Source: Theocolax elegans (lineage: Eukaryota > Arthropoda > Insecta > Hymenoptera > Cerocephalidae). Taken from it: a stretch of 64,000 nucleotides of DNA. The notes beneath the pieces are model-generated. The model was not told where the DNA came from. It worked only from the letters and a program-made list of their open reading frames with translations, and made no database searches. Numbering within the stretch: the first letter of the stretch is position 1; each line of letters starts with the position of its first letter. Where the stretch lies: NCBI GenBank assembly GCA_026168455.1, contig CM047430.1:25128735-25192734 (forward strand), in the 5' to 3' direction. Shown here one piece after another: positions 45,012 to 55,267 of the stretch. A program made the translations under genes and the position numbers.

Positions 45012-45593
45012 ATGAACTGTTCGAGCTCCTCTTCGGAATCAGATATGGAAACAGAAACTGAGGTCTGCCCTGAAAGCAAGAAAGACAGACATATATTGGA
45101 GACGCCAATGTATGTACTACAACAAATACAGACGATAAAGAAATATATCGTCACAAAAGACAGCGAGAGAGCGCATACGGCTCTTATAAACATTCATGCG
45201 ATAATGTCGACATTAATAGCGAAAAGTGCGTATCTGAAAGGACAGGTAAAATCGCTGAATGAGAGAGATAAAAGAAAACAAGAGTCTTACGCAGGGGTCG
45301 TGAAAAGGCTTGTAGCGCCGAAGGAAACGGCAAAACTGGTGAATATAAAGAACCCGAAAAATCACAAGCTCGTGATAAGACCAAAAATCGCTGAATCTTT
45401 TAAGACAGAAGAGGAAATGAAACTGAAATTTCAGGCGGACTTCAGACCGAGAGTAGAAAAAGTGCCGAGGTTGATCATTTATGACTTACCAAATAACATA
45501 ATTGAGAAAGAAATTGTTGAAATAATAGCAGAACAAAATCCATGCACGCAAGACGAGGCCAAAAGACAGATAACCCCGGAGACGGAAAGTTGA
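45012..45593 (+). pseudogene. Family 2 ORF1, internally deleted (subtype b, copy 2)
   Basis: 193 codons like 33188-33769 with a few substitutions (METETE for METKTE, TALINIH for TALDNIH, AKSAY for AKIAY). It carries the same internal deletion and the same ORF1-to-RT junction. The substitutions show the two units are not exact duplicates. Confidence 0.75.
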
Positions 45594-47241
45594 AAAGGTC
45601 ATTACTCTAAAGGAAGGAATCGATAAAGGCCCAAGTCTCCTAAGCTCGTATAGACCAATATGCCTTTTATCTATATTAGGCAAAATACTGGAAGGACTGA
45701 TAATCAGAAAACTGGAAAAAGTAGTGGAACCCAGTCTTTCAGATAAACATAACGGCTTCAGGAAGAACAGATCCACAGAAGATGCGATAGTCTATGTAGT
45801 TAATAACGCGAAACAATCCAACAAGAAATACGTGATCATAATGTTTCTTGACATAACAGGAGCATTTGATAACGTATGGTGGCCGGGAGTACTGGAAAAG
45901 CTAAGACATATGAGATGCCCCTGGAGACTGTATGAAATAATTAGGGATTACCTCTGTAATAGGAAAGTAATCATTTCCGAAGGTGGAACCTTTGCGAGTA
46001 AAGATGTGACAATAGGTTGTCCCCAGGGCTCACTACTGGTGCCGATCCTATGGAACGTAGTGTTCGACGAAATACTTCACGCATTAGAGAGAGAAGGACA
46101 TGAGACGATAGCCTATGCAGATGACCAGCCAGTAATAGTAGAAGGAGACTCCAGGAGAGAACTAGAAATAAGAGGACAAGCTGCAATTGACATGATAGAG
46201 AGATGGATCAAAAAGGTCAAAATGAAACATGCATCAGATAAATGTGGCATGCTCTTAGCCAAGGGAACATTCCATGAAAAATGTTACCCAGTAATTAAAA
46301 TAAATGGCAAGAGAATTAAAAGACAGGAACCAGTAAAATATGAGTTTCATTTGGCAAAGGCCTAAGTGTGCAGCATCATGTCACGGAGATCTCAATGAAA
46401 ACCAGAGGAATCTTGCAAAGGTTAGCGAGATTAGCTAGAGACGAGTGGGGCTTGGGCTATCGTTCTCTGGAAATAATATACAAAGGAGTATATATACCAA
46501 TTATAACGTACGCAGCAGCAGGATGGTTTAAACTCGCAAATAATGTCCAAAAGAAAAAGCTCATAATTTCACAAAGATTTGCTCTAATGAAAACAACGGG
46601 AGCATATAGAACCACTTCGGCTGAGTCGATCACAATGATAACGGGTCACTTGCCGATAGATCTGTGAAAGAAGAATAGGAATGTATTACATAAGGAAGAA
46701 CAAGGAATTTAAATACATGAACTCCACATACCAGACGGTGGAGAATCCTCTACCAGGCAATGATTGGAAGAGAAAATATAATGCAAGGTATGAGCTGGAC
46801 AAGGAAATGAGGAAAGTGTGGCAGTCGAGGTGGGATAACTCTATAAAGGGCAGACATACGTATGAGATAATGCCAAACGTGGAAGAAAGAAGGAAAAAGA
46901 CGTGGCTTAAACCGAGCAAATATCTAATGCAAATTCTTAGTGGACATGAAAGTTTTCAAACTTTCAGAAAGCGATTTAACTTCGTCGAATCAGATCTATG
47001 CAGCTGCGGAGAAATAGACTTCCCAGAACATGTCATATGGAAATGCGTGAAGTACGAACAACTAAAACTAAAACACATGCAGGAGACAGAGGCAGGAATG
47101 AGAAACATTAAAGCCTTATTGGAAACAAAGGAAGGGACCGAGAGGCTGACAAGGATGACGAAAGAAATCTTACTCGCAAAGGATGCTACGGAAATTCTAG
47201 AAAGAGATTCTAGAGATAGTCGTAGACATAGTGGAAACTGA
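45594..47241 (+). pseudogene. Family 2 ORF2 RT and zinc finger (subtype b, copy 2)
   Basis: Same organisation as 33770-35429: motif A FLDITGAFDNV, the WWPGVLEKLRHM block, AYADDQPV, the shared frameshift after EFHLAKA at 46365 and a stop after PIDL near 46667. It ends with CSCGEIDFPEHVIWKC. It lacks the extra G found at 34617 in copy 1. Unlike copy 1 it continues into a 3' untranslated region. Confidence 0.8.
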
Positions 47242-47772
47242 GGAGGAAACGCAAATAGAAAGGGAAGAGAATGAGTGAGTAGGATAGGGATAGATAGTAT
47301 TCCAGAAAGTAGATAGATAAGAGAAAAAGGAAAAGCATAAGTGAGAAGGAAATCAAAGTAGTTAGGTTAGAAAAAATTTCCATAGTAACTAACAAATGGA
47401 AGAATAGGAAAGGAAATAGATACAGAGGTAATCAAGATAGATTCTCATACTAGACAATAGGGTAAACTAACAAATTCTATTAGAAAGAATATAACTGACG
47501 AGAATGAATGACGCTTAAAGAGGAAAAATGGCAATAGAATGAAAGAAAAAAGAATGGAGATGAAAGATAAAGTTTGAAAGATAGTGTGAAAGGGTATGAA
47601 AGCCAGGGAGAATGAATGGACGCTAGGTAGGAACTCCTTCTTTTATAAAAGTAGATAGGCAGAGGAAAATAAAAAACCATAGTAGGGTGAAAGAAGAAAG
47701 AAAAGGAAGAAAGAAGAAGGAAGATATTAGGAAGAGAGAAGAATAGAGTAGGAAGAGAAGGAAGAGAGAACC
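47242..47772 (+). other. Family 2 LINE 3' untranslated region (purine-rich)
   Basis: This A/G-rich tail is the inverse of 27826-28333. It ends GGAAGAGAGAACCAGCTGG, where family 1 sequence starts on the minus strand. Confidence 0.65.
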
Positions 47773-49389
47773 AGCTGGGACAGCAGGTCCTGGACCACAG
47801 CGCAGTGGTTGAGGTTTATTGGAGCACCTTAATCATTTTTTATGTGTGCTCCTTCCTCATGCGAGATCTTGGCTTTGGCCTCTGTCAGTCCACTGCTTTG
47901 TGGCCCTCTTGGCCGCCGTGATAGCATTGCGCTGACCGGTCGACTGCGCTCTTGCACTCTCTCGCGATGTGTCCCGATTCGTGGCATCGGTAGCAGCGCG
48001 AGGATACCTCTCGCAGTCGAACTCTGCAATTGACCCATCCGATCCGGAGCTTCCCGTCTTGCAGCAGTTTTTTGGCTGCTACTGCCGGAAGCTGGATGGT
48101 CGCAGCTAGGGTGCCACTGTAGGACCCCCTGGTTTTAATATTACCCGGGGTACCACATTTGCCCGAGTTTTGCCGCAATCGCTGCGGCCTCCTCCGTTGT
48201 TGTCGTGGACGCGTCCATGTCCCTGATGGTGATAGACACTTTGCGAGTCAGCAGCTGGACCTCTGCTGACCCACTCAGGGTGGACGAGACCACTGTCCTC
48301 AGCTCCGCCGTTTCCGTTCCGGGTCGCCCCAGTTCGAGGAGGAGCTCTCCAGCCCTGGTGCGCCTGATACGCGTGACCCGTTCTCCTAGTGTCTTTAGTT
48401 CCTTTGACCTTCCGGAGAATGTCAGCGTAGGAAGAGCCCCCGCTAGATGTCTTGATCTTGATGGCATCTGGGCGTGGGGGTCTTACTCCGACCTTAGGCT
48501 CTGCCGTGCCTTTGGCCGGTTTGCTGACACGTTTCTGCTGTTCTTCATGCTGCTTTGGCTGGCTTTTCTTCATCTTCTTCTTCTTCTTGCCCTTCTTTAC
48601 TACTGTGGCCCAGTCAGGGACCTTTAACTGGTTCCCACCCGTCTTAGGAACGGATGGCGAAGCATCTGCTGGCCCATTTTTGTTAGTGGGCTGCTTCGTC
48701 CCCTTCTTCCTTTTCTCCGGAGGATGCTGAAATGGTGAGGGCCTTTCCCTTTCCACCGGCCTCCTTTGACGCACTTCAGCGCCGAAGATGGGCGACGTTT
48801 GGCACATTCCATCTTTAAGCGCATCTGCCATTTCAATTCTCGGCGCTGTCGAGCACACAGCACTGCTCATCCGCGCTTATTCATTAAGAGCCCTGCTTGT
48901 TGCTCTCGCAATAGTCTTCAGCTCTTTTTGGATGTTGTTCTTATTCAGAACAAACTCCACCAGCGTGTCTACCTTCTCACGCAGACAGAGGAAAGCTCTG
49001 TCAGCGTCATTCGACATCCCAATCGAGGGCAGGTCACACGTAGCATTTGATGTTACAGAGGCCGAGTGACCAACCTCCGCAGCACTTACCATTTTAACGA
49101 TGTGAGTTTGGTCCCCCCCCCCCAAAATCCGTGGGACCAGCACTGACCAGCGGGGCTTTCACCCGATCGGAATCAGTGGCGGGATTTGACAGAACTGCCG
49201 TGCCCGCTTGGGGTAGTGTTGTTTTAATCTCACGATCCATAATTGGTTTAATTTCGAGGTGCCTTCCCCTATCTGGTTTTGGGTCGCTCCGAATATTTGA
49301 TTTTTTCGGTACCATCCATATCTGGAAAGCAATCCCCTATCCACCACCTGGGGAGGCGCCACGATGCGGGACCAGCAAACCCGGCACGG

Positions 49390-49390
<1 letters not shown>
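47773..49390 (-). mobile_element. R1-clade LINE family 1, 5' piece, inverted copy
   Basis: Reverse complement of 24443-26040, ending in GGCACGGG beside a (GT)n tract. It is truncated in ORF2 about 80 bp earlier than the left copy, at CAGCTGG. Together the two copies bracket the LINE nest in opposite orientation. Confidence 0.8.
47885..49315 (-). pseudogene. LINE family 1 ORF1, second copy
   Basis: Starts MVPKKSNIRSDPKPDRGRH. A run of ten C (plus strand, 49117-49126) adds a frameshift after TDFGGG that is not in the left copy. The two frame changes of the left copy (after ADILRKVKG and before NIKTRGSYSG) are shared, as is the knuckle CYRCHESGHIAREC and the damaged second one. Amino-acid substitutions scattered through the N-terminal half (for example ARKD to ALKD, GAEVRQRR for RAEERQRK) show real divergence from 24517-25943. 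Confidence 0.75.

Positions 49391-49430
<40 letters not shown>
49391..49430. repeat. (GT)n microsatellite at the inverted LINE 5' end
   Basis: A pure GT run follows the LINE end, the complement of the AC run at 24419-24442. The sequences beyond the two runs do not match each other. Confidence 0.9.
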
Positions 49431-49432
<2 letters not shown>

Positions 49433-49599
49433 CGTGCGTGTATGTGTTATGTCCTACAATACATGAAAATTAATGATTTTATGATGTTTATAAGGCATAA
49501 TTTACAACAGCGGTCTTCGCCAATAAGCTAACCACCGCCATTCGAAAGCTCTCGAAAAATGTGATCTTATAAGCGGTGTTAGAACAAAATCGATTGTGG

Positions 49600-49962
49600 C
49601 CGCCTTTTTGATATTCAATATTTCCGGGCGTTCTATCTCTTCGAGATTTGAAAATTAAGAATTGTAACCCAGGTAGATAAGTTCTAAAGATTATTTTAAA
49701 CAAAAGTTGTTTATAATGTTTATTTAAAAAAATCAATTGATTTTAAGATAAATGGCTTTAGAAATAGTAATTTTTCTATAAAAATTGAAAAATTTCCATT
49801 TATCATGGTGGAATAACTCTGAGGCAAATTATTTTTAACACTTAAAATTTTTTTTCTATCTTCTGGAAGATATTTCCAGCCTGTTCTCAAATTTTGGAGA
49901 CATTTAAAATTTTCATCGTACCACTTAACGTGAAATAGCCCATATATATATATATATATACA
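49600..49962. mobile_element. Diverged relative of the 2.2-kb palindromic element
   Basis: The order of landmarks follows the right arm of 3069-5231: TTGTAACCCAGGTAGATAAG, then AAAATTTTTTTTCTATCTTC, ATTTAAAATTTTCATCGTAC, CACTTAACGTGAAATAGCCC and a (TA)n run (49939-49962). Identity is clearly lower than between the two arms at 3-5 kb. Only one arm is seen. Confidence 0.5.
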
Positions 49963-51190
49963 TATGTGCGTGTATGTTTATTTAATATATATGTGTGGTT
50001 CTCTGTGACATCGAAGATGAAAAAAATAGATATTGCTATAACTGTGGGAATATGTTTTAGAGGTATCCAGTAGTTCTCCTGAATTTTTTCAGATTTTTTC
50101 TGTGCCATTATTTTAAGTTACAGAGAGTCAAAGTTGACATTTTAGCACTTTTTTGCATTATATGCCCATTTTCATGAATTTTTAACTCCAGGGGATGCAT
50201 TTTTCACTAAAAACATAAGTATAACTTTTTTTGTAAAATTTTCCGAACTTTTCATTAAAAATACTTTTAAAGACATAAATGTATGCTGTCACACTCTTGT
50301 AAGCCATTTAAACCTTAAATAGTGAAAATCAGCAATTCTGCTCCGGACTCTGGTAACCTAATACTGTCTAAAAGATGTCTTTTTATAGTCAGAAACTGCC
50401 TAAAAATTTCCAGAGTGGGTCTAAATCATTAAGATCACTTATGGTCAAAATATCCGGGAAAAGTGCCCGAAATATTAATAGAAATGTATATTTGTTGCCT
50501 TATAACGATGAATCTATTAGCATGATCATTGCAAAAAAATTTGTGCACTTACCTTGGAGTGGTAGAAAAGTATCTTCACTTGTTTCAGTATCCATCTAAT
50601 CCCCTGTAAGCTGCTAAAAATATAAATATTATTATACAAATGTAAAAAATTAATTTTTAAATATTTATAATGCTGAATTTTTAGTTTTACATCCCTTACA
50701 AGAAGTATAATAGTAATCTGTAGGATTACTATAAATATATAAACATCATTATTACAATAACTGAATATACGTATTTAATACAAAAGAGATATAAATAAAT
50801 CGGATATATAATTGTAATGAATAATATGATAACGTGACAGTGACAAGTTTGTGAAATCTAAACAATGTATTGCTGAATAATAATAATAATAATGTTGATA
50901 CTTTTATAGTAATCCTTCAGATTAGTATTATAATTCTTGTAAGGGATGTAAAACTAAAAATCCAGCATAATAAATGATTAAATAATAATTTTTTATAATT
51001 TTATAATAATATTATTATAAAATTATAAATAATATAAAATAATATATATAAATTATAAATATTATAAATTATAATATTATATAATTTATATTATAAATTA
51101 TAAATAATATAAATAATATATATAAATTATAAATATTATAAAATTATAATAATATTATTATATTACAATATTTTAAATAAACAAGTATGT
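49963..51190. other. AT-rich DNA with one inverted repeat
   Basis: No gene is supported. About 50655-50750 and 50895-50990 are inverted copies (landmarks TTTAGTTTTACATCCCTTAC and AGTAATCTGTAGGATTACTA), suggesting a ~340-bp MITE. 50990-51180 is a run of ATAATATATAAATTAT-type low-complexity sequence. Confidence 0.5.
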
Positions 51191-51518
51191 TAATAAAATG
51201 AATTAATTCGATCTGACGAGACAAAGGAAAAAAAATCTTAAACGTAGATTTTTTGGCAACGTTTCGTTGGCGTGGTCTGCCAACCTCTTAAGGCTGTTTA
51301 TTAAAAAAATTCACAAAGTTATTTTTTATTAAAAATATATACAGAAAATTAAACTTCGCACTGTAAAACACTGAGTGATAAGAGAAACAGATACAAATGT
51401 ACCTTTAATCGGATAAACCGATACGTCCAATGGTTGGATATACAATCAAATTCATGTACATTACCGTGTTACTATATACGTAGCGAAAGTAAACACAAGC
51501 AGCGTCTAGAGTTGACAG

Positions 51519-53442
51519 TTAGGCATTTAAATTTCTTAGAACTCGTAAATAAGAGTTATTTAAAAATTTGATATCATCTTTCTTATTATTATTGTTACGA
51601 TCAATTTTAATATGCACCATCTCGGATGTAAGACGCTTATTACAATTACATTCACTATCTACAATTTTTACGCCATCCCAATCAAATTCGTGTTTAAAAA
51701 GCGTTACATGTTGATTCACTACCGATTCTGAATTTTTGTTTTTTTTATGTTCATTGATTGATGATCGTTTAGTTTCACCAACATATGAAGCAGAACAATT
51801 TTTACAACTAAACTTATAAACTACATTTGTATGTTCAAATTTATTTGTTTTGTCTTTACCTAATTTAATAATTGAATTGGAACTTTTTTGTACTGAAGGT
51901 AATATTTGGATGTTAAAGGATTGTAAAATGCATGATAATTTGTCAAAATTGGTAGAATAAGGTAGCGATATGTAACAAAATCGGTTGACGTTTAGATTTG
52001 TCTGTTTGTTAATATTTCTATTTTTTACTTTATTCATACGAAAATGTACCGCTTGTCTTATGAATTTTAACGGATAATCATTGGTCAATAATAATTTTTG
52101 AACAGTTTTTAGATTTTTTGAATGGAAACATACATCGGATAGCAATATTGCTCGGTCTACCAAATTGTAAATAACATTCTTTTTTTGCTGGATTGGATGA
52201 CCTGAAAAGTAATTAATAAGTCTTCCAGATGCGGTAGGTTTTTGATACCAATCTGTTAAAATACGGCCATTGTTTCTAATTAATGATATATCAAGAAAAT
52301 AAATTTTTTAATCTGTTTCTAACTCAAAAGTAAATTGTAAATTATTACTGTAGGATTTAAAAGTGTTAATAACTAAGTTTACATGTTCTTTTTTAATACA
52401 CATAATTGTATCATCAACATATCTAAAATAGAATAACGGTTTACAATTATGTAAAGTTGATAATTTATTTAAACAATTACTTTCCAAGTCATCCATTACA
52501 ATATCGGCAAAAAGTGGAGAGATAGGTGAACCCCTAGGTGTACCATGAGTCTGTTGATAAAATATGTCATTGAATATAAAAAAGGTATTTTCATACAGAA
52601 ATTTCGTACATAATAAAATCTCATTAAACGAGATATTACATTTTTTGTTAATGGTGGAAATTCTTCTTTCTAAACTCTCTAAAACTAAGTTGCAAGCAGG
52701 AACATTCGTGAACAGTGAAATTACATCCAGAGACAGTAAAACATAATCATCCCCCAATATAAAATCTTTTAATTTTTGTTTTAATTGAAAACTATTATTT
52801 ATATGTAACTTTGGTAGTTTAATAGCTGATTTTATTTCCGTATACATAATTTTAGCAAGAAAATGTGTAGGACTATTCACTAAAGAAATAATAGGTCGTA
52901 AAGGATTATTGATTTTATGAGTTTTTGGTAACCCATACCATGTATTTGAACAAGTAAGCGCATTATTGTGAAACTTGTATTTTAAGTGGCCGTTATTATT
53001 TAAGTTTTTTAAAATATTCGACGTGTCAATCTGTAACTTTTTAAAGGATTTTTTTTAATTCTTTGTAAACAGCATCATCCGCAAAAATTTCAGTCATCTT
53101 TGACACATAGTCAGACTTATACATGCAAACCGTTTTATTGCCCTTGTCAGACGTAGTAAAAAATAAATCTGGATTATTGTTTAAAAATTTTTTTGTCGTG
53201 AATAGTTTATTTTGTAAAGATTTTTCTAAGATGCTAAAATGAGTTTTTTTCTTAATAGATTTATTGATATTATCAGTCACTTTTTCCCTTATTTCTGAAT
53301 TAATGTTGTTGTTGATTTCCAAGTTTTGCAAGCAGTTTTCCAAATTTTTTATTGTTTCTATTACTAATGATTTGGAAATGTTGGATTTCAAACTATAATT
53401 AGGACCGAGGGAAGCGATATCACTGACTTCTTTTGGAATCAC
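51519..53442 (-). pseudogene. Penelope-like polyprotein: reverse transcriptase and GIY-YIG endonuclease, one frameshift and one stop
   Basis: N-terminal part 53442-53041 has LFFTTSDKGNKTVCMYKSDY. A frameshift in a run of eight A near 53050 leads to GLPKTHKINNPLRPIISLV, LLSLDVISLFTNVP (motif A Asp), HGTPRGSPISPLFADIVMDD and FRYVDDTIM (catalytic YVDD). An in-frame TAA at 52308-52310 follows FELETD; the same frame then continues through WYQKPTASGRLINYFSGHP to the endonuclease, VVYKFSCKNCSASYVGETKR, which is the GIY-YIG core with a Cys pair. The order RT then GIY-YIG is specific to Penelope-like elements, which prime on target DNA. The two defects make this copy inactive. The N-terminal start is not certain. 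Confidence 0.85.
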
Positions 53443-53454
53443 AACTTTCTAAAC

Positions 53455-53891
53455 TTTCTAAACGTCAACCGACTTTGTTACATATCGCTACCTTATTCTA
53501 CCAATTTTGACAAATTATCATGCATTTTACGTTCCTTTAACATCCAAACATTACCTTCATATCCGAACATACAAATGTAGTTTATAAGTTTAGTTGTAAA
53601 AATTGCTCTGCTTCATATGTTGGTGAAACTAAACGATCATTAAAAACCAGGATCAATGAACATAAAAAAAACAAAAATTCAGAATCGGTAGTGAATCAAC
53701 ATGTAACGCTTTTTAAACACGAATTTGATTGGGATGGCGTAAAAATTGTAGATAGTGAATGTAATTGTAATAAGCGTCTTACATCCGAGATGGTGCATAT
53801 TAAACTTGATCGTAACAATATTAATAAGAAAGATGATATCAAATTTTTAAATAACTCTTATTTACGAGTTCTAAGAAATTTAAATGCCTAA
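53455..53891 (+). pseudogene. Inverted partial copy of the Penelope endonuclease
   Basis: The plus strand encodes VNRLCYISLPYSTNF, then, after a ~57-base deletion, VVYKFSCKNCSASYVGETKR and HEFDWDGVKIVDSECNCNKR, ending at 53891. It differs from the main copy by a few substitutions (KLDRNNINKK for KIDRNNNNKK). Confidence 0.8.
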
Positions 53892-54117
53892 CTGTCAACT
53901 ATAGACGCTGCTTGTGTTTACTTTCGCTACGTATATAGTAACACGGTAATGTACATGAATTTGATTGTATATCCAACCATTGGACGTATCGGTTTATCCG
54001 ATTAAAGGTACATTAGTTTCTATTTCTCTTATCACTCAGTGTTTTACAATGCGAAGTTTAATTTTCTGTATATATTTTTAATAAAAAATAACTTTGTGAA
54101 TTTTTTTAATAAATAAC

Positions 54118-54155
54118 CTGAAGAGGTTGGCAGACCACGCCAACGAAACGTTGCC
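54118..54155 (+). ncRNA. Hammerhead-ribozyme-like motif in the Penelope tail
   Basis: The conserved strand CTGAAGA (54118-54124) and GAAAC (54145-54149) flank a perfect 6-bp stem, GTTGGC/GCCAAC, with a seven-base loop. One extra G sits between the first core strand and the stem. Penelope-like elements are known to carry minimal hammerhead ribozymes in their terminal repeats. The copy in the left tail (about 51262-51297, minus strand) reads CTTAAGA in the core and is probably inactive. Stems I and III are weak and the cleavage site is not assigned. Confidence 0.5.
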
Positions 54156-54221
54156 AAAAAATCTACGTTTAAGATTTTTTTTTCCTTTGTCTCGTCAGAT
54201 CGAATTAATTCATTTTATTAT

Positions 54222-54786
54222 CTATCACCATGGAGAGCGATTATATTATTTACAATATAAACAAGTATGTATTTATTAGAAACAGAGGGATATTTAAGGA
54301 ATGAATTTGTTTATAATAATCAAAATTAATATTTGGGCTCTGTAAAGGAAAAATAAATTGGATATAGTTATAGATTAAAACGCAAATTTTGAAAGAGGGT
54401 GCAAATTACGAATTACGGGAGAAATGGAAGAAACAGTTTTTTATTTATAAGCCGGTAAAATGTTATAAATAGTTTTTAAATTAATACAAATATTTATTTA
54501 TTTAAGAAGAAAGTTTTATTACTCTAAAAGTACAAAATTAATGACATAGTACTTTTGGCGATGATCGTTCGTCATTAAATAAATTAATTTTAGGTGATGT
54601 AGTTCTATTTATAACCATATACAATAATCCAAAATTTTAATAATTTGTTACTAAATACTACAATTTAGTAAGTATATGCACTTTACTATTTTTGGTAAGT
54701 TAATTTTTCATTAACATTTATAATTATTAAAATATAAATTTAAGCTTTATAATAATTTCATATATTTTAAAATTTTCAGTTAACAT
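54222..54786. other. AT-rich DNA, nothing recognised
   Basis: No gene or clear repeat is seen. Confidence 0.4.
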
Positions 54787-54799
54787 TTAATATGTTTCT

Positions 54800-55254
54800 T
54801 TTTTTTTTTTTTTTTTTTCTTTATGTTATTTAACGTCGCTCTATTTATGCTGCCAGGGCTAATCAGCGACGGAGGTGAACGGTGTGTCTGTAATCAAAGC
54901 ACATGTAGTTGAAACAGTGGTGCTTGTGTCCATCGGAAGATATCATCGGTCACTGTAATTAGTCTAATAATTACAGTTTCCTGTCTTCCCGATGGAACCA
55001 CCGCGATTCTCTTTACATCTTCGCGTCCCTAACGTTCCCTATAGTTCAGATGCCCGTGCCTCTCATGCACTGACAAATGCACGAAACGCACGCGCACCTG
55101 AACTGGCGTCACATTATAGTGACACGCCGAGCTACAGAGTTGCGGTGTTCGAAAAATGCACATGAAAAAAATTTCAGAGGTACACGTCTGGAATCGAACC
55201 CACGACCCTCGGTGTGAGAGTCGGGAGCTCTACCCATGAGCCACCGCGGCTCTC
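54800..55254 (-). mobile_element. tRNA-derived SINE, 455 bp
   Basis: The minus-strand head has tRNA-like promoter boxes: TGGCTCATGGGTAGAGC (A box) and GGTTCGATTCC (B box), with a spacing that fits a tRNA gene. The 3' end is a ~19-base poly-A (poly-T on the plus strand, 54800-54818). A 13-bp target duplication, TTAATATGTTTCT at 54787-54799 and TTAATACGTTTCT at 55255-55267, has one mismatch. The 3' body is unique, so it is a SINE and not a tRNA gene. Confidence 0.85.
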
Positions 55255-55267
55255 TTAATACGTTTCT

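Larger units (their letters stand above)
51192..54221 (-). mobile_element. Penelope-like element with an inverted partial copy at its 5' side
   Basis: The main copy is on the minus strand (coding 53442-51519, tail to 51192). From about 53455 to 54221 the plus strand carries a second, 5'-truncated copy of the same 3' portion, so the ends are ~0.77-kb inverted repeats (AATAAAATGAATTAATTCGA at the left end, its complement at the right). Inverted partial copies are common in this class. Confidence 0.85.

Noticed and set aside
55180..55254. A minus-strand tRNA gene
   Set aside because: It has A and B boxes but is the head of a 455-bp element with poly-A and target duplications, and the acceptor stem is not complete.
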